Assembly: GCA_010279815.1 (NCBI GenBank)
Contig: QEOQ01000533.1
Span: 424,778 to 488,777, forward strand
Length of the DNA stretch: 64,000 bases
Reading direction: 5' to 3'
Source: Brachionus plicatilis
Taxonomy: Eukaryota > Rotifera > Eurotatoria > Ploima > Brachionidae
Shown here piece by piece: positions 13,698-32,045 of this stretch. Position numbers and translations under genes: made by a program. Each line of letters starts with the position of its first letter. The first letter of the stretch is position 1. The notes under the pieces were generated by a model, which did no database searches, was not told where the DNA came from, and saw nothing but the letters and a program-made list of their open reading frames with translations.

Positions 13698-14215
13698 GTC
13701 AGTAAACGTCACCACAAATTTAGAAAAAAAAATCACAAATTCAGTAAAAATATTACTATTTCATTAAAAAAAAAAGCTAATTTGGTTTTTTATTCACAAA
13801 ATCAATAAAACATATCTAATAGAGCGAAACTGTAACAAATTAAGGCAAATGAAATCAAAAGCTCAAGCATTCAAATAAGTTGTCAGAAGTATAACGCAAA
13901 AATGTTAAAAAAAAGAGATTTTTATTGTCCAAATGGCTGTACAAAAAAAAAAGGTAATCTTTTTATTTTTTTTATGCATTTTTTTTTGCTTTTATTAATT
14001 ATTGAATTTTTTACTTAATTAGTGAATAGAATTAAAATAAAGTTATGATTTAATTGAATTAGTGCTTTTTCATCTTTTTTTGTGATATTTTTTTATTTTT
14101 TGTGTTCTTTTTATGAAATAAATATTATAAACTGAATTAGTTAATTGTTTATTGATTGTGTTATTTTTTTACTAAATTAGTGAAGATTTTTATTGGATTT
14201 GTGGACAGATATTAT
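13698..14215 (+). repeat. Possible non-autonomous element with inverted subterminal motifs
   Basis: The left side carries CACAAATT(T/C)AG-like motifs and the right side their inverse, AATTAGTGAA-like motifs, repeated several times (near 14020, 14060, 14175). This mirrors the architecture of the MULE derivative at 17580. A short ORF with CPNGC followed by lysines runs into a GTAATC at about 13953, as if a first exon. No clean terminal inverted repeat or target duplication was found. Confidence 0.3.
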
Positions 14216-14440
14216 TTATGCTCAAAAATATAAAGGATAAAAATAGTTCGGTTTGAAAATCACATAAAATACTCACAAGCAAAACAAATAATATAATATA
14301 TGATATAATATATTTTTATTTAAACCTGGTTTCTACAATTTAAAAAGACTCCAAAAAGATGCACCAAAGATTTGAACGGCAAAGCCTAGAAGAATAAGAA
14401 AATACATCAAACAAAATCATTTGAATGAGTTTATCAATGA

Positions 14441-14620
14441 GATCGATTACATCATCGGCAATCTTTTAAAAGTTCATCCAAAAAATCAGACTTGTTCTTA
14501 AGTTTTAAGTCTTAAATTCATTTTAAGTAATTGACTTGACTTGACTTAAGACTTGTGACTTAAAAACAAGTCTGATTTTTTCGATGAACTTTTAAAAGTT
14601 TGCCGATGTTGTAATCGATC
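14441..14620. repeat. Long hairpin (about 60-bp arms)
   Basis: The left arm GATCGATTACATCATCGGCA continuing to 14505 is mirrored by the right arm from about 14560 ending at ...TGTAATCGATC. The loop carries ACTTGACTTGACTTAAGACT, a motif seen in a dispersed family (for example 40590 and 57370). This is MITE-like; no target duplication was identified. Confidence 0.65.
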
Positions 14621-15629
14621 TATTATGTTGAATATAATGATCTATTACGATTGAATATTATGTTGAGTTATAATTCAAATGCATCTCCATTATTGTTCTA
14701 AGAAATTGTTTTTTTGATTATATTATTATATTATTTAAAAAAATTAGTTTGGATTTAAAGATTAAATTGTAAATAAAATTTTTAAATACATTTTTTATTT
14801 ATGCTTTAATTTGTGACTTTTTGATTTTGTGACACGTTTTTCTTTTGACGCAGACGTGTCACAAAATCGAGGATAGACTGTAAACAAGTCTGGAAAAATT
14901 CAGCTTTGAGAAAATTTAAAATTAAAATTGAAAAAAAAATTATGAGTTATTTGAGAAAGACTCATAATTTTCAAAAAGGGTCATTCATGGGCAATTTGAA
15001 AAATTATTCAAATTTCAAAAATGTTTTTTCAACTTTGGGTCTATTTGTATTTAACAATTTTCTCAATTATTTCAACTATTCCAAATGTACAGCTTTCTTC
15101 AACTTTCCTCAAATTTTTCAATTCTTTTCACAATGAATTTTTACTTTAAAAGAATAAATTTTAAAACAATATAATTTGCAAGTTAAAGAAATCTAATTTT
15201 AAAATTAACCATTTATTGACTATGCGTATTGTCAATTTAGGGTTTATTTTAAAATTAGATTTATTTTAAAAAAATTTAAGATAAAATCAAAGGGGTCCGG
15301 GCCGTAGCCCTGGTCTAGGGATTTCGGTACAGCAAAAAGAGATAAGAATTTTTCTCAAATAATGCTTAATTATTTTATAATAATTAATTGTTTAGTGATT
15401 GATTTTTAAAAAGGTATAAACACTCAGTTAAGTTTTCTCGTTTTTTAGTATTTTCAATGCTAAAAAACGCGAAAATTGGATAAGTTTTAAAAAATTTCAA
15501 TATTGATAAAAATTGAAAAAGTTGAATAACTGTAATAGTTGAATAATTGAAATAATAGAAGGGGTTTTATATTTGTAAAAATTGAAAAAGTTAAAGAAAT
15601 ACAATTACTTGAATAATTGAATAGTTGAA
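14621..15629. other. Intergenic, no gene recognised
   Basis: AT-rich. It contains an isolated GC-rich patch (GGGTCCGGGCCGTAGCCCTG, about 15292-15311) of unknown origin. Close to the gap there are TTGAATAATTGAA-type repeats that probably caused the assembly break. Confidence 0.45.
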
Positions 15630-16279
15630 NNNNNNNNNNNNNNNNNNNNNNNNNNNNNNNNNNNNNNNNNNNNNNNNNNNNNNNNNNNNNNNNNNNNNNN
15701 NNNNNNNNNNNNNNNNNNNNNNNNNNNNNNNNNNNNNNNNNNNNNNNNNNNNNNNNNNNNNNNNNNNNNNNNNNNNNNNNNNNNNNNNNNNNNNNNNNNN
15801 NNNNNNNNNNNNNNNNNNNNNNNNNNNNNNNNNNNNNNNNNNNNNNNNNNNNNNNNNNNNNNNNNNNNNNNNNNNNNNNNNNNNNNNNNNNNNNNNNNNN
15901 NNNNNNNNNNNNNNNNNNNNNNNNNNNNNNNNNNNNNNNNNNNNNNNNNNNNNNNNNNNNNNNNNNNNNNNNNNNNNNNNNNNNNNNNNNNNNNNNNNNN
16001 NNNNNNNNNNNNNNNNNNNNNNNNNNNNNNNNNNNNNNNNNNNNNNNNNNNNNNNNNNNNNNNNNNNNNNNNNNNNNNNNNNNNNNNNNNNNNNNNNNNN
16101 NNNNNNNNNNNNNNNNNNNNNNNNNNNNNNNNNNNNNNNNNNNNNNNNNNNNNNNNNNNNNNNNNNNNNNNNNNNNNNNNNNNNNNNNNNNNNNNNNNNN
16201 NNNNNNNNNNNNNNNNNNNNNNNNNNNNNNNNNNNNNNNNNNNNNNNNNNNNNNNNNNNNNNNNNNNNNNNNNNNNNNN
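15630..16279. other. Assembly gap (650 N)
   Basis: A run of 650 undetermined bases flanked on the left by short TTGAATAATTGAATAGTTGAA repeats. No feature can be called, and any reading frame across it is meaningless. Confidence 0.99.
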
Positions 16280-16538
16280 ATGATTATGCTCTAATGGATT
16301 TCAAGTAATTGTCAATAATCAAGCGAATACCCGAGAGAAAAATACCAAAAATGCTCTTAGAGTAAAGTTCAAAAAAAGGAAAAGCCTAAATTTGACTTAT
16401 TTCCTATTTCCAAATTTACTCTACAATTTTTTTAATTTTTATTTTTTTATGAGAGTAAAGACAATATTTTTGTTTAAGTAATAGTTAAATTTGGGCTTTA
16501 TTTTTGGAAAATGCCCCATATAAAAATATTATTTTTTT

Positions 16539-16975
16539 TTATTTATTTATTTGTTTTCTGTACCGAGCTAAAGCTCCTTCAGAATAAGTTAAAAAGTAAA
16601 ATAAAAAAAATAAATAAATAAAATAATAATGAAATAAAATAAAAATAAAATTAAAGTTAATAAGAAAAAAAAAAATAGTGTCTGTATTTTATTTTATTTG
16701 TAAATTATTTAAATGAACTGCTAGTATTTTAAAATAAATTACCATTTTATTAATCAATTTGTCAGTAAAAAAATAAATCGTTTGTTAAAAAATTATAATG
16801 ATAAGTGTTATATTGGATTTCGCTCAATTAACATTTTTTTTATCAATTTATCAAAACAATTTATCAATTTTAATTGTCTTTTTAATACATTTTAACTTAT
16901 TTTAATTTTACCTTTTTTTCAATTTTTTTTTAATCTGAAGGAGCACTAGCTCGATACAGATAAACAAATAAATAA
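16539..16975. repeat. Inverted pair of R1-type repeat ends
   Basis: TTTATTTATTTG...CTGTACCGAGCTAAAG-CTCCTTCAG at 16539-16583 is mirrored by CTGAAGGAGCACTAGCTCGATACAG...AAATAAATAA at 16935-16975. The same end sequence occurs at 34885-34915 and 53875-53910. This is two copies in opposite orientation, or one element with inverted termini. Confidence 0.6.
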
Positions 16976-17579
16976 ATAATAATAAATTGGACAAAAAGTA
17001 ATAAACAAGTTACTTCGTCTGATAGTGGAGATATTATTGAATATTATTGTCCTAATTGAAAAGAAATGAGCATTACACAAGAAATGATAGCAACCTGTAT
17101 TAATTATTAATGGAATACATTTGAACAATTTTAAAAAAAGAGCATTCAGTGTTTTGATTTTTCAATTCCCAAAGAATGAAGAAAATTGGAGAGAAGCTAG
17201 ATGCTCATGTTCTTTTTTTTTAAAGAAATATATATGCAAGCATATTCTAGGAATCGGACTTCGACTATTTTAGAATTTTATGCTGACAATATATTTAAAA
17301 TATTGATCATTTTTTAATTTTTTACTGATTTAAATTAAAAAAAATATGCTGACAAAATATTTAAAAAAATACTGAAAATTTATATTTATTTACTGACCGT
17401 TTATTTAGTAGTCATTAAATTTTAATTGTTATAACATAGAAACTATGTAATTAACTCTAAAAGAAAAAAGGTTGGATTTTAGCTTTATTCTTAGAGTCGT
17501 TAACACTATGTTACGGTACTTTCTTTTATTTAAAATCTGATTAAAAATTAATTCAAAAAAACTTAATATAATTAAAAAC

Positions 17580-18568
17580 GGCATACAATTATCATTTCCC
17601 AATAATATTTTTTTTATTCACCAAAAAAATAAAGAATATCACCAAAAAAATATAATCTAAGGCGAAACTCGATTACCAAAATTTAACGCCTAATTCGTGT
17701 ATTTTGCCGCAAATTTATTCTTAATTGACACCAAAAAATCACAATTACCTGTGCAAATCAAACCACCAATTCAAAATAGGTTTCTAAATCAAATTAAAAT
17801 TTATTTAACCAAATTAATTTATACTTCACCAATTCAATTTTTTATTCCCCAAAAATATTATAAATAGTATTTTTCGCAAATCCTTTAAAAATCAATTGAA
17901 ACTTAATCGATACGATGGCAACAGCAGTAATTCAAGATAACACAGTATCGTCATCAAGTGAAAACGTACTAGATTATCAAGATACTAGTGATGATGTAGA
18001 TTCGGAAATTGAATCTGAAACATTGCACAGAAAAAGGAAAAGAAGCAAAGGTCAAGTATACTTTTATTATTTGATGAAACTTTGGAAGATCTCAATAAAA
18101 TAGGCAATTGGAGGAAACAACGAAAGCATTATACCATATAATGCTGGTATAATGGATGGTTCATGTAGATGGTACATCAAGAATAAAATTTGCAAGCACT
18201 TGATTGGTATATCAAAAATTCTAAATATTCCTGGATGTGAAATACCATTATGAGCGAAAAATATTCCTATCGGCGAAAAAAGAAAACCTGGAAGACCTGC
18301 AAAGGCAAAACAAGCCTTGATAGTTCAGTAATTATTTTTGGTTTGATTTTTATTATTATTGGTGATAAAAACTATTATTTTGGTTGAAATAAATATTTTT
18401 TTGGTTTAAAATAATTAAAAAATTTGGTGAAAAAATAATATTTTTTTTGGTGAAATAAAATTGTTTTGGTGAAAAATACATTTATTTGGTTCATTTTTTA
18501 TTATTTTTTTGGTGATTTATTTTGGTGAAGTATTTAATAATTATTTGGTGAAGTAGAAATTAAGTGCC
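17580..18568 (+). mobile_element. MULE (Mutator-like) deletion derivative, 989 bp
   Basis: The element begins GGCATACAATT and ends AAGTGCC, with imperfect terminal repeats (GGCA...TTTC..CCAA on both ends). It is flanked by the perfect 9-bp duplication ATTAAAAAC at 17571-17579 and 18569-18577; 9-bp duplications are characteristic of the Mutator superfamily. The left part carries CACCAAAA motifs and the right part the inverse TTTTGGTG, repeated many times (subterminal arrays). The interior holds a broken transposase gene. The intact duplication suggests insertion is not ancient. Confidence 0.88.
17915..18330 (+). pseudogene. MULE transposase remnant (N-terminus plus SWIM-type C-terminus)
   Basis: An ATG opens a Ser/Asp-rich N-terminal stretch followed by a basic cluster (RKRKRSKG) and stops at 18103. 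In another frame, coding resumes with a zinc-binding NKICKHLIGIS segment (CxC/CxH SWIM style as in MULE transposases) and, after one stop, the C-terminal tail IPIGEKRKPGRPAKAKQ ending at TAA 18328-18330. That tail is typical of MULE transposases in my recollection of the family. The central DDE catalytic region is absent, so the element is non-autonomous and depends on a transposase encoded elsewhere. Confidence 0.75.
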
Positions 18569-19001
18569 ATTAAAAACAACGAAGCAAAAAAAATATAAAA
18601 ATAAAAATTCATTTAAAATTTAAACAACATTGTCAAATTTTCCAAATATTTTTGATTCAAGATCTTAGAACATTTAAAATACCTTGATTTTGCTAAATAA
18701 TTGCAATGATGATGTCATTTATTTAAAAAAGTATAAATCAGATAGTAAAAATTAAATTAATTGATGCTAATTTTTATGATTGTAGACTATTGGAAAAGTA
18801 AGTAATTTTGACAATAGGGTAAAACCTAAGTCATTTTTTGTATCATCAAAATTTTGTGAGACTCTTTTCTACATTAAAATATATGTAAAAATTGAGAAAC
18901 TTTAGAAAAAAAAATAATTTAATAATTAAATTTTTTTATTCTAATATTTTATTTTGTTTAAATATTTTATATTCGGACTGAGGAAACGAATTAACTAATG
19001 G

Positions 19002-27302
<8,301 letters not shown>

Positions 27303-28761
27303 TTTGTTGATCTAATCTAGTAGAAAGTTTTAAATAGGCTAAGACTTATTTCAAAAAAAAAATGAATAATTTTTAAAATATGAAATGTTACTTTTGAAAT
27401 TTGGAACATTATGTAAATTTTGTAAAAAATGTGTTGTCTGAATAAGACAAAAATTAAAATAATTTTCTCTATATTTTTTGAAAATATGTGATTTACACAT
27501 ATTAAAATTAATTTTTTTTAGAAATTTAACTAAATGAATGCGAAGTCGAAGGACTTTCAAAAATTAATAAAAATTTTAAAATTAAAAATTATGCGAACTT
27601 TGCTTTTTGAATAAGTAATTGATACCAAAAAAAATTGAAATATTAAGTAAATAATTGATAATTAAATAAATTTTATTTAAAATCTTTATTTTTTTTTTAA
27701 ATTTAAAGTCAAAAAAAAAAGTACAAAATTTTTTTCAAGTAAGTTATTTCCTTGGGATTTAATGATTTTAATGTTATATTTATGACATTCATGGAAAATT
27801 GTTTATTTTATACAACTTGTATTTCATCAAATTAACTTTTCAACCATTCAACTATTCAGTTATTGAGCTATTGAATTTACAAAATAACGATGACTTAATT
27901 TACTATTTATTTTCATGTGATAAAAATTAATTCAAATAATTTTTTTTTTAATTAAATTAATTTTATTTACCAAAAGTAATATAAGATATTAAAAAAAATT
28001 GTGTTTAGAAGTTTATATATTCGTGGAGAGCAGTTTTTGTCGAAGTCAAGTTATTTTTTCTTTGTGGGGAAAAGTTTTTTGTTTGTGGGGACTAGGTAGA
28101 CCCTTAAAATTCGAAAAATTACCAAAAATTACGTATAAACAATGTGTCATAGCACTTCAGTAAATGAAAAGAAAAAGTAATTTTGAAATTTTGAAAAATT
28201 TAAAAATATCTTGTCCACTCTTTTAGCAAATGCAGTTTTTTTGTTCAATTTGTTTTTGAAATCAACAAAATATTAATTCCAATATTTTTCAAATACATAC
28301 ATTTTATTTTGTTTTGAATTTTTCAAAACAGAGTTGAGCTTAGCCTCTGAAAACAACCATATTTAGTGTTTCTATTCAAAAAGTAAAATATTTTTTCAAT
28401 TTTCATGATTCTCCGAAATTAAGAATTTTATAATTTTAATAAACTAAAACTAAAAAAATACTGTAGTGCTATGACACATGGTCATAGTCAAAACAATTTA
28501 TTTAGAAATTAAATTTCTTCAACTTAAAATTTATTTTGTTTTAAAACTTTTGTTAATATACTGGATTTTTTTGATTGTATCCAATACCCAAAAAATTCTA
28601 AAAATACTAATTCTAATTCTAATTCTAAAAAAAATCAATTCAATAAATTTAAATAAAAAAATGAAAAATTTTTTGAAATTTTTATTTCAATCTATATCTT
28701 TATAAAATTATTACTCAACAAATATAAGTAAAAAAAAATTTGAAAATTTTATTTTTATCTA
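27303..28761. other. Intergenic region, OPA1 promoter side
   Basis: Lies between the OPA1 start codon and the 3' end of the first RING gene, so it includes the OPA1 promoter. Apart from the MITE at 28142-28479, no feature was recognised. Confidence 0.5.
28142..28479. mobile_element. Probable MITE with ATGTGTCATAGCACT termini
   Basis: Terminal inverted repeats ATGTGTCATAGCACTTCAGT and ...TACTGTAGTGCTATGACACAT, about 20 bp with one mismatch, enclosing 338 bp of AT-rich sequence. The target duplication is not clear. Confidence 0.7.
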
Positions 28762-30273
28762 CTAATCATTTAATAAACTAAAAATATTAATTTGTGAGCT
28801 ATTATAATCAATTAGTTCAAATATTTCGTTTTCGTGTAGCTGAATTTGAATATTTGACGAAAATCCTTCCAAGTCAATTTGTTTACACAATTCTCCATCG
28901 AAAAATAGCGCAAGAATCTTGGACTCTTTTCTGTCGTGAACCCATATTTTACCGTCATCTGTTACTTTTAAAATCTCATGTGAATCATTTTCAAAATTAA
29001 TTGTTTGAACAATATTTCCAAGAGTTATAATCAAATTTTTTTCATTTTTGAGAATCAAATATTTATTAGCAAAAATTTGTTTGAAACAAAGCTCTGAATA
29101 ACTAAAAAGGGTTTGGGTTATAAAAAATCTAAAATCGTCAAGACCGTAATATTCCAAATAATTTTGTGACAAAACAATAATGGTGTTGGAGCGAACTACA
29201 AAATCATCTACCTGTTTTGGAAATTTAAATTGTTTTATCATTTTTAGGTTGTAATCATATTGAAAGATTTTATCTAATAAGACAAATATGTATTCTCCAT
29301 AAACTTTGATTAGAAAATTTTTCGGAATAGAAAAAATCGAATCAACAACAATGGAATTTTTAACGTTGTTTTTAAATAATGACAAAATGAGTTGTGCTTT
29401 TTTAGTTGTTTTATGAATATAAACCTGATCATGTCTATTTTCATTTGAATTAACTATTTTCCAATAGCACACTACAGTAATTCCATTTTCCAGTCTTAAA
29501 ATTTTTGGATTTGATGTACATACAAATGAGATTGTCTCTTTGGTAAAATGGTCTGGTTTTAATTTTTTTAAATTTCTTGAGTTTATTTTTCCAATAAAAT
29601 CTTGCTCTATTTTCCATTTGGATAATGAATACCATAGATGAGTATAATCGATTGTATCTCTCATTATTTCAGTCTCATATTCTTTGAATTTAGATTTAAG
29701 AAGGTCTAATTTGAAGATCTCTTTATCTGACACAATAGCTTCACGCAAACAACATTTAGTTTCTTCACATACTTGTTTAATTCTTTCCAATTGAGCCTGA
29801 TGTTTGTCCTGGTTCTGAGCGAAATTCTCAAGGCAATGTTTTTCATGGTCCTTGACTTGTTTAATCAAGGATTCGCGAAGTTCTGTAATTGTTTTTAATT
29901 TAGTTTCGAATTCTAAATCTATTTGGTTGATTAAATTTGAGCAGAGCTCAGAAATGTTGGTCTCTGGTGAAAAATTTAAAATATTTTGTAGTTTAGAATC
30001 AGTTTCTTGCATTTTCTGGTTGAATGATTGCAAGCTTTTCTCTATACTTTTTGAATCGATGGCCGCTTCAAGAGATTTGACCAGCGCTCTGTTTACAACA
30101 AATCCTTCAAGTGGGACTTGGTGAGAATTAAGGCAAAAATTGCAGCTGAAAATCTTGCAATCTGTCGGAATGCAGCCGGAACAGACACTTTCACCACATG
30201 GCAACACTCGTGGATCATTTAGTAATTTATTACAAATTTTGCAAATTACCATATCATTTTCTAACAAAATCAT
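28762..30273 (-). CDS. RING-finger / coiled-coil protein, copy 1
   Basis: 503 residues, one uninterrupted exon. An N-terminal RING-like finger has Cys pairs C11/C14, C26, C31/C34 and C44/C47; the position normally held by His in CGH..C is Glu28 (PCGESVCSGC). A linker and a long coiled coil (about 65-225, rich in K/E/Q, including a CCLREA patch) follow. The C-terminal half (about 240-503) is beta-rich and resembles a degenerate propeller like those after TRIM-type RING-coiled-coil modules, though I cannot assign a named domain. An E3 ubiquitin-ligase role is inferred from architecture only. It lacks introns while its neighbours have many, which is compatible with a retrogene-derived lineage-specific family. 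The start is the first ATG of the ORF, just before the finger. Confidence 0.85.
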   Translation of the reverse strand: MILLENDMVICKICNKLLNDPRVLPCGESVCSGCIPTDCKIFSCNFCLNSHQVPLEGFVVNRALVKSLEAAIDSKSIEKSLQSFNQKMQETDSKLQNILNFSPETNISELCSNLINQIDLEFETKLKTITELRESLIKQVKDHEKHCLENFAQNQDKHQAQLERIKQVCEETKCCLREAIVSDKEIFKLDLLKSKFKEYETEIMRDTIDYTHLWYSLSKWKIEQDFIGKINSRNLKKLKPDHFTKETISFVCTSNPKILRLENGITVVCYWKIVNSNENRHDQVYIHKTTKKAQLILSLFKNNVKNSIVVDSIFSIPKNFLIKVYGEYIFVLLDKIFQYDYNLKMIKQFKFPKQVDDFVVRSNTIIVLSQNYLEYYGLDDFRFFITQTLFSYSELCFKQIFANKYLILKNEKNLIITLGNIVQTINFENDSHEILKVTDDGKIWVHDRKESKILALFFDGELCKQIDLEGFSSNIQIQLHENEIFELIDYNSSQINIFSLLND

Positions 30274-30478
30274 TTTTTCTAAAATTTAAATAGATTTTTT
30301 TGAAGAATGTTTTTGTATTTAAAAAATTTTTCAAATTTGAATTATTAATTTAAATGCATTAGTGAATGATTTTTGATTCAAAAGTTATTTTTATCAATCT
30401 CAAAACAAAGTGAACTTAGATTCAAAAATTTTGTTTTAAATATGTTTTCAGCTTATATTAATTTAATCTTATTAGTAG

Positions 30479-30716
30479 GTACAAAAAAATTTCAAGCTCT
30501 GCAAAAACTCTGCAATTTTCTGTAAAAGCACACCATCAAAAAATCCTTGATTAAACTCTGCATTAAATTGCAGAGTTTTTGCAGAGCCTGGAATTCTTCT
30601 GTACAAATAAGTACAATATTGTACTTTTTGCAGAACCATTTTTGCACAATTAGAAAAAAAGTTATAAAGTTTTTACTTTTTGTACTGTAATTTTTGTACT
30701 AAAATTTCACATTGCC
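30479..30716. mobile_element. Left-truncated copy of the GGCAATGTGAAAT palindromic MITE
   Basis: The right end (AAATTTCACATTGCC) is intact and followed by TTAGTAG at 30717-30723, which also precedes the element at 30472-30478. The left arm begins internally at GTAC, so the outer left end is deleted. The paralogous position near 33816-33830 has the uninterrupted sequence TTATTAGTAGCTTTGAG, i.e. the empty site. Confidence 0.88.
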
Positions 30717-30987
30717 TTAGTAGCTTTGAGACTTAAAATAGCTAAAACAAAAATTTTTAAATCAAGTTCTTACTCTGAGCACTTATAAATTTGAAAGAAA
30801 AAAAATATGATTTACAGAGTAAAAAAATTTAAAAAAATAATAAAAATTAAATTCTTAAAAATTTAAACATTTCTTTATCTAAGTTGACAAAATTTAAATA
30901 ATTTTTACATTTTCTAATATTTTTTGGTCAAAATTTCAGAAAATTTTTATTTTAGATTTTCATGTTTTTTTGGCCCTACCGACAAAT

Positions 30988-31045
30988 GTGAGCTGAGTTC
31001 ACGAAAATATGTGAACTTGACTAATTTTTCGTGATCTCAGCTCAC
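30988..31045. repeat. Short strong hairpin
   Basis: Arms GTGAGCTGAGTTCACGAAAA and TTTTCGTGATCTCAGCTCAC with two mismatches around an 18-bp loop, followed by a second small dyad ATCACGATCT/AGATCACGTG. GC-richer than its surroundings. Confidence 0.6.
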
Positions 31046-32045
31046 CTGTAAAATCACGATCTGTTAGATCACGTGTTATGAGCTAAATTTTTGTTTTGGG
31101 ATCTTAAATATTAATTTAATTATGACTAACAAAAAAATTAATTTCTGCTGTTTATATTTTTGCTAAAAACAATTAATTAAATTAAATGGAAAATAAAGAA
31201 TTATGCGACAACCTCGAAAAATTGGACATTTATCGTATTTTATCGTAGTTTTTAAATACAATATTTTAAAATTTAAAACTTAATTTCATTTATTACAAAA
31301 AGACAAAAATTTTAAATAAACTAAAATCAGCAAGAGTGTGAGAATAATATGAAAATTTTAAAATAAAAGTAAATTTAAAAAAAAAATTTGATATGAGAAT
31401 ACATTAATTAAATTAAATCGGCACATAAAAAATTATTTTTTATTGCTGCTACGACGTACCATCATAATTAAAAAAAAAATTTGATTTTAATATTCAGTAG
31501 ATTAATAAATAATAAAGGTCATAGAAAAAAATTAATTTTATTTTTCAATCTTTAAAAAATTTAATTGTAAAAAATAATTCCTATAATAGTTTTAAATTGT
31601 ATTGACTACAACAATCACACATCAAATCATGAGTAATACTACGTAGGGAGAAATACGGTCCTGTTCAAATCATATAATGATATGGATAAAAGCTTTGGAC
31701 GTTTTCAGATGAAGTGAAATCTATTCTAATCGGTTAAAAGCACAAAGATGAATACCAAACAAGCATTTTTATTTTTGTCAATAGAAATAGAAAAATTAGT
31801 TTTTTTTTGTCATCCCTGAAAAAAGTTTGAGTTTTTTTTTTCTTTTTTTTCCTATTAATTTTGACATTTTTAATTGCCATTAAATTTTTCTCATTAAAAA
31901 TAATCATTTTTTAAACTTTTAACCATTTTTTTAAAATCCATTTTCTTTAAATAAATTTTACCCCTTAATTTTAATTTATTTCTTTTATCTATTTATTTCA
32001 TTGTAATTAATAAACCGCCCTACCTTTAAAATAGGAAAAAATAAA

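Larger units (their letters stand above)
28638..30965 (-). repeat. Segmental tandem duplication, unit 1
   Basis: Direct duplicate of 32046-34000. Similarity runs from the 3' flank (TTCAATAAATTTAAATAAAA) through the whole RING gene into the 5' flank (GAGACTTAAAA, TTACTCTGAGCACTTATAAA), so the promoter was duplicated too. Unit 1 carries additional insertions (28707-28760 and the MITE at 30479). Confidence 0.85.

Noticed and set aside
15625..16308. Long open frame across the N run
   Set aside because: Consists almost entirely of undetermined bases.
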